A stretch of DNA of 6,548 nt. It comes from Nitrospira defluvii (lineage in GTDB: Bacteria; Nitrospirota; Nitrospiria; Nitrospirales; Nitrospiraceae). Below are positions 1 to 5,644 of the stretch, one piece after another. The notes under the pieces were generated by a model. The model made no database searches and was not told the origin of the DNA. It saw nothing but the letters and a program-made list of their open reading frames with translations. Position 1 is the stretch's first letter, and the number at the start of each line of letters is the position of its first letter. A program made the position numbers and the translations under genes. The stretch lies in the NCBI GenBank assembly GCA_016199015.1, contig JACQHN010000461.1, forward strand, positions 1 through 6,548, in the 5' to 3' direction.

Positions 1-2
1 AT

Positions 3-743
3 TTCGCCACCATCGTCAATGCCATCGAAGAGGGCCGAGCCGTCTATACCAACATCCGCAAGTTTGTGACCTACGTGCTGGCCAGCAACGTCCCGGAGAT
101 CGTGCCCTACCTCGCATTCGGCCTGTCGTCGATGCCCCTGGCCCTGACCGTCCCACAAATTCTCGCCGTGGATTTGGGGACGGACATGGTACCGGCCCTG
201 GCATTAGCCGCAGAACAACCGCAAGGCAGTGTCATGGACGATCCGCCACGGCCGAGGACGGAACGACTCCTCAGTTGGGATCTGCTGCTGAGGGCCTACG
301 CCTTCCTGGGCATGATCGAGGCCGGCATTGCGATGGGAGGATTTTTCCTCTATTTGTATAGCCAAGGCTGGACGTGGGGTGCCCCGCTCGACTGGGATTC
401 CCCTTTGTACAAGGAAGCGACCACGGTCACCTTTGCCGGCATTGTGGCGGCCCAGGTCGCCAATGTCTTCGCCTGCCGATCCGACCGGGTCTCGGCCTTC
501 CGGCTCGGCTGGTTCAGCAATCCCTTGATCCTTGTGGGCGTGGCCGTTGAGATCACCATCCTGCTCATCATGACCTACAGCCCCCTCGGGCATGTGGTCT
601 TGGGCACCGCCTCACTCCCCGCCTGGGTCTTCGGACTCCTGGCCTGCGGGGCAATAGGACTCCTGCTGGCTGACGAACTCCGCAAGTTCGTCAGCGAGCG
701 GATGAGAGAACGGCACCAATTGGCACTGAGCCGGAGAATGTAA
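3..743 (+). CDS. P-type cation-transporting ATPase, type II (C-terminal part, 5' end outside window)
   Basis: This is the last 246 residues of a P-type ATPase that moves cations across the inner membrane at the cost of ATP. The open frame runs off the left edge. The phosphorylation (DKTG) and nucleotide-binding domains are not in the window. The fragment begins at the end of the P domain (FATIVNAIEEGRAVYTNIRK) and then shows six membrane segments, M5 to M10, at about residues 20-45, 50-70, 94-120, 139-158, 173-193 and 205-224. M5 has SNVPEIVP with Glu32 and M6 has DLGTDMVPAL with Asp57 and Asp61. These correspond to the cation-ligand Glu and two Asp of Na,K-ATPase; SERCA has Asn at the first Asp position. 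M8 has AAQVANV, with Asn154 where Na,K-ATPase has a site-III Asp. The ion is unknown; Na+, K+, H+ or Ca2+ cannot be separated from this part alone. The CBS gene follows 114 bases downstream on the same strand. Family assignment is sure, specificity is not. Confidence 0.93.
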   Translation, partial: FATIVNAIEEGRAVYTNIRKFVTYVLASNVPEIVPYLAFGLSSMPLALTVPQILAVDLGTDMVPALALAAEQPQGSVMDDPPRPRTERLLSWDLLLRAYAFLGMIEAGIAMGGFFLYLYSQGWTWGAPLDWDSPLYKEATTVTFAGIVAAQVANVFACRSDRVSAFRLGWFSNPLILVGVAVEITILLIMTYSPLGHVVLGTASLPAWVFGLLACGAIGLLLADELRKFVSERMRERHQLALSRRM

Positions 744-857
744 CGCGCCACTCGTACGCGTGAGTCGAAAGGGCCGTATCTGGTGAAGCGTGAAGCGCAT
801 CTCGTGAGGCGAGTATGGCGTCCGACGAATACCGGAACGGGCTGCCGGAGGTGAAGC

Positions 858-1739
858 ATGAGCATCGAATCTGACAGGAAGAAAGGAGTACCCATGACGA
901 CCGCACCAGGCCAGCACGTCAGCGATTATATGCACCGCCAATTGGAGGTGGTCCCGCAGGATGCGTCCGTCCTGACCGTCGCCACCAGAATGCGGGCACG
1001 CAGCATCGGCTCCGTGCTGATCGAAACCTTCGACCGCCCGCACAATGATTGCCGGATCGCGGGGATCGTCACCGAAACCGATCTGGTCGGCAAGGTACTG
1101 GCCCCAGGTCGCGTCCCCTCTCGCACCAGCATGGCGGACATCATGAGCAGTCCCCTCATCACCATCGCGCCGAACCGTCCGATGGTCGATGCCAGTCATC
1201 TGATGGAAAGCAAGAAGGTGCGGCACCTCGTGGTCACCGAGGGCACGGACGTGCTCGGAGTCATCTCGGTCCGTGATCTCGTGAGACACTTCGTCGACTC
1301 CGACGGCGGACCGGTGCAGGCCCTCACGGATGTCTACCGCCCCTTGAGTGTCCTCATGAAAACCGCCATCGAAACCATCGGCAGCGACGAAACGGCCCTC
1401 ACGGCAGCGCAACGGATGGCGGACAAACACATCGGAGCGCTGTTTGTGACGGAAGCAGACGAACTGGTGGGCATCGTGACCGAAGCCGACCTGGTCCGGA
1501 AGCTGCTCGCCTATCAACTCGATCCGGAGGCCATGCGGGTCGGCGCCCTGATGAATTCGCCGCTGCTCGACATCGACATCAATCGGACCATCCGCGACGC
1601 CAGTGAACGCATGGCGGCGCAACGGGTCCGCCATCTGGCCGTCACGGAACATGAGAAGGTGGTCGGCGTGCTGTCGATTCGTGACCTGGTGAAGATGGTC
1701 GCGATCCGCGACCGTCCGGAGTTCCTGCGGCGGACCTGA
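858..1739 (+). CDS. Four-CBS-motif (double Bateman module) regulatory protein
   Basis: A soluble protein of 293 residues made almost wholly of four CBS motifs, at about residues 21-82, 92-145, 163-217 and 227-281. Each ends in the typical G-[IV]-[VLI]-[ST]-x-x-D-L strand-helix turn: GIVTETDL 69-76, GVISVRDL 134-141, GIVTEADL 205-212 and GVLSIRDL 270-277. Motifs 1-2 and 3-4 look like an internal duplication (compare KVRHLVVTE with RVRHLAVTE). CBS pairs commonly bind AMP, ATP or related adenosine ligands and sense energy state. No catalytic or DNA-binding domain is fused, so it probably acts on a partner protein. The P-type ATPase just upstream is a candidate partner by position only. Two starts are plausible. 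ATG 858 has GGAGGTG at 847-853. ATG 894 has AAAGGAG at 882-888 and gives 281 residues, losing only a charged tail outside the fold. A strong hairpin follows the stop codon. Confidence 0.92.
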   Translation: MSIESDRKKGVPMTTAPGQHVSDYMHRQLEVVPQDASVLTVATRMRARSIGSVLIETFDRPHNDCRIAGIVTETDLVGKVLAPGRVPSRTSMADIMSSPLITIAPNRPMVDASHLMESKKVRHLVVTEGTDVLGVISVRDLVRHFVDSDGGPVQALTDVYRPLSVLMKTAIETIGSDETALTAAQRMADKHIGALFVTEADELVGIVTEADLVRKLLAYQLDPEAMRVGALMNSPLLDIDINRTIRDASERMAAQRVRHLAVTEHEKVVGVLSIRDLVKMVAIRDRPEFLRRT

Positions 1740-1741
1740 TC

Positions 1742-1779
1742 GCGGAGCAGCGGGAGCGGCGCCGCCCCCGCTGCTCCGC
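1742..1779 (+). terminator. Strong GC-rich hairpin after the CBS gene
   Basis: A perfect 13-bp stem (GCGGAGCAGCGGG at 1742-1754 against CCCGCTGCTCCGC at 1767-1779) starts two bases after the CBS stop codon. The 12-base loop is itself self-complementary (GCGGCGCCGC inside). There is no real T-run: only CCTTTTG about 15 bases later. It is therefore either an intrinsic terminator of weak-tail type or a 3'-end stabilising structure. Its position fits the end of the ATPase-CBS transcript. Confidence 0.65.
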
Positions 1780-1801
1780 CCGTCTCATCCACACCTTTTG
1801 A

Positions 1802-1830
1802 TTGCGCCGGATCGCTCGGGACGGTAGACT
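1802..1830 (+). promoter_or_regulatory. Candidate sigma70-type promoter of the terC gene
   Basis: TTGCGC (1802-1807), a 17-base spacer and TAGACT (1825-1830) resemble -35 and -10 boxes with 3 of 6 and 4 of 6 consensus matches. The site lies after the CBS-gene hairpin and about 80 bases before the terC start, where a separate promoter would be expected. The match is moderate and could be chance. Confidence 0.33.
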
Positions 1831-1910
1831 CCTTCGACGCCCGTCTATGCCACACCCCCTCGCATGACAGATCGAATCCCCCGTCCTTCCTTTCACGAAT
1901 GGAGCTGCTG

Positions 1911-2666
1911 ATGTTGGAATGGCTGGCCAATCCACAAATCTGGATCGCCCTGGGCACCCTGACCGCGCTGGAGATCGTGCTGGGGATCGATAACATTATC
2001 TTTCTCTCCGTGCTCGTCGGCCGCCTCCCCGAAGCCCAACGTGCCGTGGCACGCAGGGTAGGATTGGGTCTCGCCATGATGGCGCGCCTGGGTCTCTTGT
2101 TTTCCATTTCCTGGGTGATGGGACTGACCCACCCCTGGGTGACGATCTTCGGGCACGGCGTGTCGGGACGCGACCTGATTCTGGTCGGCGGCGGCCTGTT
2201 CCTCATGGCCAAGGCCACGCATGAAATTCACAACAGCCTGGAGGGAATCGAAAACGGCGAGACGACCACCGCTGCAGCGAGCCTGGGGATGGTCCTTTTT
2301 CAAATTGCGTTGCTGGATATCGTCTTTTCGTTGGATTCGGTCATTACGGCAGTCGGCCTCGTCGAACATGTGTCGATCATGGCAGTCGCGATCATTCTGG
2401 CGGTCGTCGTGATGCTGATGGCGGCGAAGGCCATCGGAGATTTTGTGGACGCGCATCCCACGATTAAGATTCTGGCCCTGTCGTTTTTGATTCTGGTCGG
2501 CGTGACACTGATGGTCGAAGGGTTCGATGTGCATGTGCCCAAGGGCTATATCTATTTTTCCATGGCCTTCTCTGTGACCGTCGAGATGCTGAACATTCGC
2601 ATGCGCAAAAAACGGGTCGCACCGGTCAAACTTCACAGTCGTTATGCGGAGGATCGACGACCGTAG
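1911..2666 (+). CDS. TerC-family integral membrane protein (YgdQ-like)
   Basis: An inner-membrane protein of 251 residues in the TerC family (TerC/Alx/YgdQ/YoaE). Family members are linked to metal-ion handling, notably manganese export for some, and to tellurite resistance in the founding operon. The N-terminal half carries the family motif EIVLGIDNIIF (Glu21, Asp27, Asn28). The second half carries the mirrored motif LLDIVFSLDSVITAVG with Asp142. These acidic residues sit inside hydrophobic helices and are the likely ion-binding positions. Other family marks are GRDLIL, KATHEIH, IGDFV and VPKGYIYF near the end. About seven membrane segments can be read. It lacks the C-terminal CBS/CorC part of YoaE-type relatives and is close to E. 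coli YgdQ in length and order. ATG 1911 is preferred because TGGAG lies 6 bases ahead and the homologous N-terminus begins there. ATG 1899 would add four residues without a ribosome site. The exact substrate is not shown by the sequence. Confidence 0.92.
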   Translation: MLEWLANPQIWIALGTLTALEIVLGIDNIIFLSVLVGRLPEAQRAVARRVGLGLAMMARLGLLFSISWVMGLTHPWVTIFGHGVSGRDLILVGGGLFLMAKATHEIHNSLEGIENGETTTAAASLGMVLFQIALLDIVFSLDSVITAVGLVEHVSIMAVAIILAVVVMLMAAKAIGDFVDAHPTIKILALSFLILVGVTLMVEGFDVHVPKGYIYFSMAFSVTVEMLNIRMRKKRVAPVKLHSRYAEDRRP

Positions 2667-2667
2667 G

Positions 2668-2714
2668 ACTGCCGATCAGACGGGATCTTGGAGGTGCTCA
2701 CAAGCATCGGCAGT
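2668..2714. terminator. Inverted repeat between convergent terC and slp genes
   Basis: ACTGCCGAT at 2668-2676 is repeated as the exact reverse complement ATCGGCAGT at 2706-2714, with 29 bases between. It begins one base after the terC stop codon, in the 92-base gap where terC (+) and the Slp-type gene (-) converge. A bidirectional terminator or 3'-end structure is the natural reading. The loop is long and no T-run follows, so the assignment is tentative. Confidence 0.35.
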
Positions 2715-2758
2715 AAGGAATAGCACGGCCTCAGGGCTCTTGCGAGCTGGGCGACGCC

Positions 2759-3301
2759 TCACTCCCCGTGGAGGCCTTCCGGCACGGAAAGCAAATAGTT
2801 CGCATCCACCGACTCCTCCCATGCGCCTCCTTGCTGCGCTTGCCCCATCGTCCACCCTCGCATGAATAGCAGGGTGAGCACCGGCTCAGTGGTTGGAGCG
2901 ATCGAGGACGCGACCTCTTTCTGATTTGCGACTCTCCCGACCACCGTCACCCGTGTCCAGTGTTTCCATTTGGGCGGCAATGCGGAGGCATTCGATACCA
3001 CGACCCAATAGAGTCCGGCTTCCAGCCCGGCGTTGACGGTCGGACGATGGGGCCGATAGTCCTTGTCCAGCGGGCGATTTTTCAGATGGAGCCACAGCCG
3101 CTGATCGTCCTGCTTCTGGTCGACCACGACCCCACCCAGGATGACTGTCTTCCCCTGATAGGCCTCAGGCGACTCCGTCAGAGAGGTCAATGTCACTCCA
3201 GGCTCCGCTTGCTGAACGTATCGAGAGGGCAAGGAACTGCACCCCATCAATACGGCAAGCCCGATGACTCCCGCTAACGTTCGATTGATGTGAAATCTCA
3301 A
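2759..3301 (-). CDS. Slp-family outer membrane lipoprotein
   Basis: A lipoprotein of 180 residues related to E. coli Slp, the starvation-inducible outer-membrane lipoprotein; its molecular role is not established. From the TTG start at 3301 it has a classical signal peptide: a short basic n-region (MRFHINR), a hydrophobic core and the lipobox VLMGC, with Cys21 as the lipidated residue. Ser at +2 favours outer-membrane sorting. The mature part has the family pattern: GKTVILGGVVVDQ at about 50-61, a DKDYRPHRP stretch at 78-86, then EAGLYWVVV and HWTRVTVVGRV. TTG 3301 is chosen because GGGAGGG stands just ahead of it and the signal peptide is then ideal. A GTG at 3340 would also be open but adds 13 residues with several acidic ones before the signal. 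The gene follows the methyltransferase gene at 3344 by 42 bases (3 with the GTG start), which indicates one transcript. It converges with terC. Confidence 0.85.
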   Translation of the reverse strand: MRFHINRTLAGVIGLAVLMGCSSLPSRYVQQAEPGVTLTSLTESPEAYQGKTVILGGVVVDQKQDDQRLWLHLKNRPLDKDYRPHRPTVNAGLEAGLYWVVVSNASALPPKWKHWTRVTVVGRVANQKEVASSIAPTTEPVLTLLFMRGWTMGQAQQGGAWEESVDANYLLSVPEGLHGE

Positions 3302-3343
3302 GTCACCCTCCCTGACCTTCTGTGCTTCGATGATCCGCACCGT

Positions 3344-4153
3344 TCACCCTTTGCATTGCTTCCAGCCGCTGAGGGCACATCGCTGCGCAATCAAGGGCGC
3401 CATGCTCGCCAGATCCTGTGATACCCGCGTCATCACCTCTTCGGCCAGCCGCGTATCGTCGAAACATTCGTACGCATCATCGAGAAAGCCGCCTCGCAAG
3501 AGCGGATGCTGAAGAAACCGTGGGCCAGACCCGCTTGCGACTTCAAGCGGCCGTTCGACGACGGCGATCCGTTCCATCTCCGACCGTTCCAACCATCCCT
3601 GTGCGTCCTCCGCTGATGGCCGCTCCGCCACATGAGCCGCCAACCGTTCCCGTTCCGTCGTGAGCCCGTGCCGGCTCATTTCCCGATCGATCCGCTGCCA
3701 GATTGAATCGAATGTGCCGAGGGACGGAAAGGTCAGCACCAATTGGCCTCCTGGCTCCAGATGTTCGATCAGTCCGCTGACAGCCTCAAAGCGATGAGGC
3801 CGGAAGAACATGACTGAGAGATTGCCGGTGATACGCTGGAAGGTGGGGAAGGATGCGGGTAAGGCACGCATGTCGAGGCATTCGAATCGGAGCCAGGGAA
3901 GCTCGTCCCGTTGAATAGCACGTGCGCTCGCCACCTGGCCACGGCTGGCATCGATCCCGACGACCGTTCCGGTCTGGCCCACCTGTTCCGCCAGGTAGAA
4001 TGCCGGAATGCCATGGCCGGACGCGACATCGAGAATCGTGAGACCGGGACGCAGATCTAACTGCTGCAACAACACGTCGGCAAACGGAGTCGACCAATCA
4101 TCTTGTGTGGGAAGGGCCCAGCGCGAAGCGGCGGGAGAGGCAGGCTTGGTCAT
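3344..4153 (-). CDS. Class I SAM-dependent methyltransferase
   Basis: A cytosolic protein of 269 residues with a Rossmann-type SAM-binding domain. Motif I is LDVASGHGIP (residues 41-50). The acidic residue after strand 2 is Asp68 in VVGIDAS. Strand 3 ends in CLDMRALP (92-99), with Asp94 placed to contact the adenine side. GGQLVLTFPS, about 50 residues further on, is the usual strand-5 region. The overall shape (short N-terminal helix, SAM core, C-terminal helical part of about 120 residues) resembles UbiE/methyltransferase-11/25-like enzymes. The substrate cannot be told. ATG 4153 has AAAGGA about 5 bases ahead, within TGAAAGGAAC, a string also present before the O-methyltransferase start at 5429. 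It is followed closely by the Slp-type lipoprotein gene on the same strand, so the two are probably co-expressed. No link between methyl transfer and Slp is known to me. Confidence 0.85.
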   Translation of the reverse strand: MTKPASPAASRWALPTQDDWSTPFADVLLQQLDLRPGLTILDVASGHGIPAFYLAEQVGQTGTVVGIDASRGQVASARAIQRDELPWLRFECLDMRALPASFPTFQRITGNLSVMFFRPHRFEAVSGLIEHLEPGGQLVLTFPSLGTFDSIWQRIDREMSRHGLTTERERLAAHVAERPSAEDAQGWLERSEMERIAVVERPLEVASGSGPRFLQHPLLRGGFLDDAYECFDDTRLAEEVMTRVSQDLASMAPLIAQRCALSGWKQCKG

Positions 4154-4257
4154 GCGGTTCCTTTCACAGGATCATCTGTCATCCGCATCTTAACCGAGTC
4201 TCGATAGATAAAGCAGTCTTACGACCGTCCATGCCACAGAATCGCCATCACCGATAC

Positions 4258-4299
4258 TTAAAATAGACCGCGCTGCTTGCCCCGGCTTCGCGTTCTCAT
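4258..4299 (-). CDS. Possible 13-codon leader/mini-ORF, arginine-rich
   Basis: A very short frame encodes MRTRSRGKQRGLF. It has a strong ribosome binding site, AAAGGAG, ending 9 bases before the ATG, inside TGAAAGGA. The same octamer precedes the starts of both flanking methyltransferase genes on this strand. It ends 104 bases before the downstream methyltransferase start (4153) and begins 116 bases after the O-methyltransferase stop. The peptide is very basic (four Arg, one Lys) and uses AGA, CGA, CGG and CGC for Arg and CTA for Leu, a mix of mostly uncommon codons. It could be a leader peptide for the 4153 gene, a small protein, or a decayed gene start. I do not recognise it, and a frame this short is easily chance; the ribosome site is the main support. 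Confidence 0.3.
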   Translation of the reverse strand: MRTRSRGKQRGLF

Positions 4300-4329
4300 G
4301 GCGGCTTTCTCCTTTCAATCTGCTGGAAA

Positions 4330-4356
4330 GACCGTACACGGTCGAACCTCCGGAGG
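4330..4356 (-). terminator. Paired palindromes downstream of the O-methyltransferase gene
   Basis: Two self-complementary stretches lie 60-86 bases after the O-methyltransferase stop, read on the - strand. The first is the 10-bp perfect palindrome CCTCCGGAGG (4347-4356). The second is GACCGTGTACGGTC (4343-4330), a 5-bp stem with a 4-base loop followed by TTTCC. They could form the transcript end before the next gene. Stems are short and the T-run is only three, so this is weak. The rest of the gap 4154-4415 shows only the mini-ORF and the methyltransferase ribosome site. Confidence 0.25.
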
Positions 4357-4415
4357 GAAGTCTGGCCGAGGCACAGATTGCTCTCTGGGCTGTCTGATGA
4401 GCGAACGGGGCAGCT

Positions 4416-5429
4416 TTATTTGATGCCTATCACCATCGAATCCGGCCCCGCTAATTTCTCGACCTTGGTCCGCTTGAAGCCGGCGTTCTTCATCCACTGT
4501 GTGCAATCCGCGCCGGTGAAATCGAATCCGCCATGCGTCTCGATGAGCATATTCAGGCTCATCAGCAAGCCAAAGACGTTCTGTTTTCGCGCATCGTCGA
4601 TCAAAGCCTCGTGCACGATCAACGCCCCGCCGGACGGCAGCGCCTCATAGGCCTTGCACAACAGCAGCATTTTTTCCTTGAGGTCCCAGTCGTGAAGGAT
4701 GTGTCCCATGATCAGGACATCGGTGGTCGGCAGTGGGTTTTTGAAAAAGTCTCCCGAGTGAAATGTCAGCCGCTTGTCGACCTTCTTGGCTCGCGCATAG
4801 GCCTCGAACACGGGCCGCACCACGGGAAGATCCATCCCCTCCCCACGAAGATGCCTGTGCGCCAAAGCAATCTCGACCGCCACGCCGCCCTGCGCGCAAC
4901 CGATGTCGGCAAAGGAGCGATATTTCTTCCAGGGAAACTTCCCGGCGATGGCCCGCGCCGTTCCCTGGCTGAGGCCCGTCATGGCCTTGAGGAACCCTTC
5001 AAGGCGTTGCGGATTCGCGTACAGCGTGCCGAAGAAGTCTTCGCCTGTTTTCACTTCGTTCTGGGGCTTGCCGGTGCGGAGTGCTTCTGTGAGCGACCCC
5101 CAAAAGCGATAGAGCCTGGCATTACACATCTCCAGCATACCGCCGACATAGGAAGGCTTGGCGCGATCCAGATACAGGGCGGTCTCGGAGGTGTTGGCAT
5201 ACCGCGTGCCGACCCGTTCGAGCATGCCTAGTGCGACCAACGCGTCGAAGAAATCCCGCGCGCTTCGTGGATGGAGTTCAAGCCGCTTGGCAAGGGCGTT
5301 GGCATCGAACGGTTTCTTGGCCAACTCCGTGAACAAGCCAAGTTCTACGGCGCTCAGTAATGTCTTCGAGCCCCAAAAACCGAGGCCGAGTTGCATAATC
5401 CGATCAGGGGTCAATTGGCGAGTGGCCAT
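4416..5429 (-). CDS. O-methyltransferase with winged-helix dimerisation domain (acetylserotonin/caffeate-type family)
   Basis: A protein of 337 residues with the two-part layout of family-2 O-methyltransferases (plant COMT, acetylserotonin O-methyltransferase, bacterial CrtF and polyketide O-methyltransferases). Residues about 10-90 form the winged-helix dimerisation domain ([14 protein letters not shown], then a helix-turn-helix and wing ending NTSETALYL). The SAM domain follows. Motif I is [11 protein letters not shown] (174-184), replacing the usual DVGGGxG. Asp200 in GMDLPVV is the likely ribose ligand, and GDFF has Asp227. HILHDWD (243-249) gives His246 as the expected catalytic base, followed by Asp247. 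VHEALI contains Glu274, where the family has a supporting Glu. These features argue for an active small-molecule O-methyltransferase. The acceptor, perhaps a phenolic, quinone or polyketide hydroxyl, is unknown and no biosynthetic neighbours are present. ATG 5429 has AAAGGA 7 bases ahead. It has its own promoter candidate. Confidence 0.88.
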   Translation of the reverse strand: MATRQLTPDRIMQLGLGFWGSKTLLSAVELGLFTELAKKPFDANALAKRLELHPRSARDFFDALVALGMLERVGTRYANTSETALYLDRAKPSYVGGMLEMCNARLYRFWGSLTEALRTGKPQNEVKTGEDFFGTLYANPQRLEGFLKAMTGLSQGTARAIAGKFPWKKYRSFADIGCAQGGVAVEIALAHRHLRGEGMDLPVVRPVFEAYARAKKVDKRLTFHSGDFFKNPLPTTDVLIMGHILHDWDLKEKMLLLCKAYEALPSGGALIVHEALIDDARKQNVFGLLMSLNMLIETHGGFDFTGADCTQWMKNAGFKRTKVEKLAGPDSMVIGIK

Positions 5430-5464
5430 GATGCGTTCCTTTCAGTGAAAGAAAAAACGGAGAG

Positions 5465-5493
5465 AGGCTACGTCGCGAGCGCCTTCCTGTCAA
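5465..5493 (-). promoter_or_regulatory. Sigma70-type promoter for the O-methyltransferase gene
   Basis: On the - strand a perfect TTGACA (5493-5488) is followed by a 17-base spacer and TAGCCT (5470-5465), which keeps the three most important -10 positions (T1, A2, T6). Initiation would be near 5458, giving a leader of about 30 bases that contains a T6 run and the ribosome site before ATG 5429. Position, spacing and the consensus -35 make this the best promoter in the window. It is a prediction from sequence only. Confidence 0.55.
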
Positions 5494-5498
5494 CAGTC

Positions 5499-5518
5499 GG
5501 TTTTCCGCGGTTTTCCGC
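5499..5518. repeat. Two tandem copies of GGTTTTCCGC next to the promoter
   Basis: GGTTTTCCGC occurs twice head to tail (5499-5508 and 5509-5518), exactly two helical turns in all. Part of it also reads as an inverted repeat, CGCGG-TTTT-CCGCG (5506-5519). It lies five bases upstream of the TTGACA of the - strand promoter, where an activator or operator would sit. It is a candidate regulator site; no known regulator is recognised. Confidence 0.5.
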
Positions 5519-5541
5519 GAAGAGGTGGTGAGGTGTTAAGA

Positions 5542-5565
5542 GGGTTCTGCAACCCCTTGCCGGGG
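5542..5565 (+). other. Two mutually exclusive short hairpins
   Basis: GGGTT-CTGC-AACCC (5542-5555) and CCCC-TTGCC-GGGG (5553-5565) share the CCC at 5553-5555, so only one can form at a time. They are small (5 and 4 bp). They lie between the two divergent genes, upstream of the candidate promoter at 5616-5643, and so would be transcribed only from a start further left. Functional meaning is uncertain. Confidence 0.25.
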
Positions 5566-5595
5566 ATTCGCCTAGTTACCACAGACCGTTCTTGC

Positions 5596-5611
5596 TGACT
5601 TAATAGAGTCA
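5596..5611. promoter_or_regulatory. Operator-like palindrome TGACT-N6-AGTCA
   Basis: TGACT and AGTCA are exact reverse complements around the AT-rich centre TAATAG. The 16-bp dyad ends four bases before the candidate -35 of the lipoprotein promoter. Size, symmetry and place suit a dimeric transcription factor. No specific regulator family is assigned. Confidence 0.35.
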
Positions 5612-5615
5612 CAGG

Positions 5616-5643
5616 TTGCGACACCCGCCGCCGTGTGTATAAC
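5616..5643 (+). promoter_or_regulatory. Candidate promoter of the lipoprotein gene, very short leader
   Basis: TTGCGA (5616-5621), a 16-base spacer and TATAAC (5638-5643) match the sigma70 consensus at 4 of 6 and 5 of 6 positions. Initiation about 7 bases after the -10 box would fall near 5650, past the ATG at 5645 and shortly before the ATG at 5657. If real, it makes ATG 5657 the start with a leader of only about 7 bases. If ATG 5645 is the true start, another promoter must lie upstream. Confidence 0.4.
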
Positions 5644-5644
5644 C

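Noticed and set aside
771..780. GGGCCGTATC also at 6370-6379 as a proven repeat
   Set aside because: An identical 10-mer pair is expected several times by chance in a window of this length; kept only as a hint within a finding.
612..1652. Long - strand open frame (346 codons) opposite the CBS gene
   Set aside because: It is the antisense shadow of a well-supported CBS gene in GC-rich DNA, has no domain I recognise, an odd His/Asp/Gly-rich composition, and overlaps the end of the ATPase gene.
1893..2636. - strand open frame (247 codons) opposite terC
   Set aside because: It mirrors terC almost end to end; its His/Gln/Asp-rich product is typical of reading hydrophobic membrane-protein codons backwards.
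2736..2747. GCTC-TTGC-GAGC hairpin downstream of the Slp gene
   Set aside because: A four-base stem is expected often by chance and has no T-run on either strand.
2960..3277. + strand frame opposite the Slp gene
   Set aside because: Antisense shadow of a recognisable Slp-family lipoprotein.
4170..4260. Promoter for the methyltransferase-Slp pair (TAAGAT as -10)
   Set aside because: No acceptable -35 sequence at 16-18 bases upstream on the - strand; the promoter may lie elsewhere or the gene may be read through from upstream.
4533..5231. + strand open frame (232 codons) opposite the O-methyltransferase
   Set aside because: It lies wholly inside a gene with clear catalytic motifs and shows no family features of its own.
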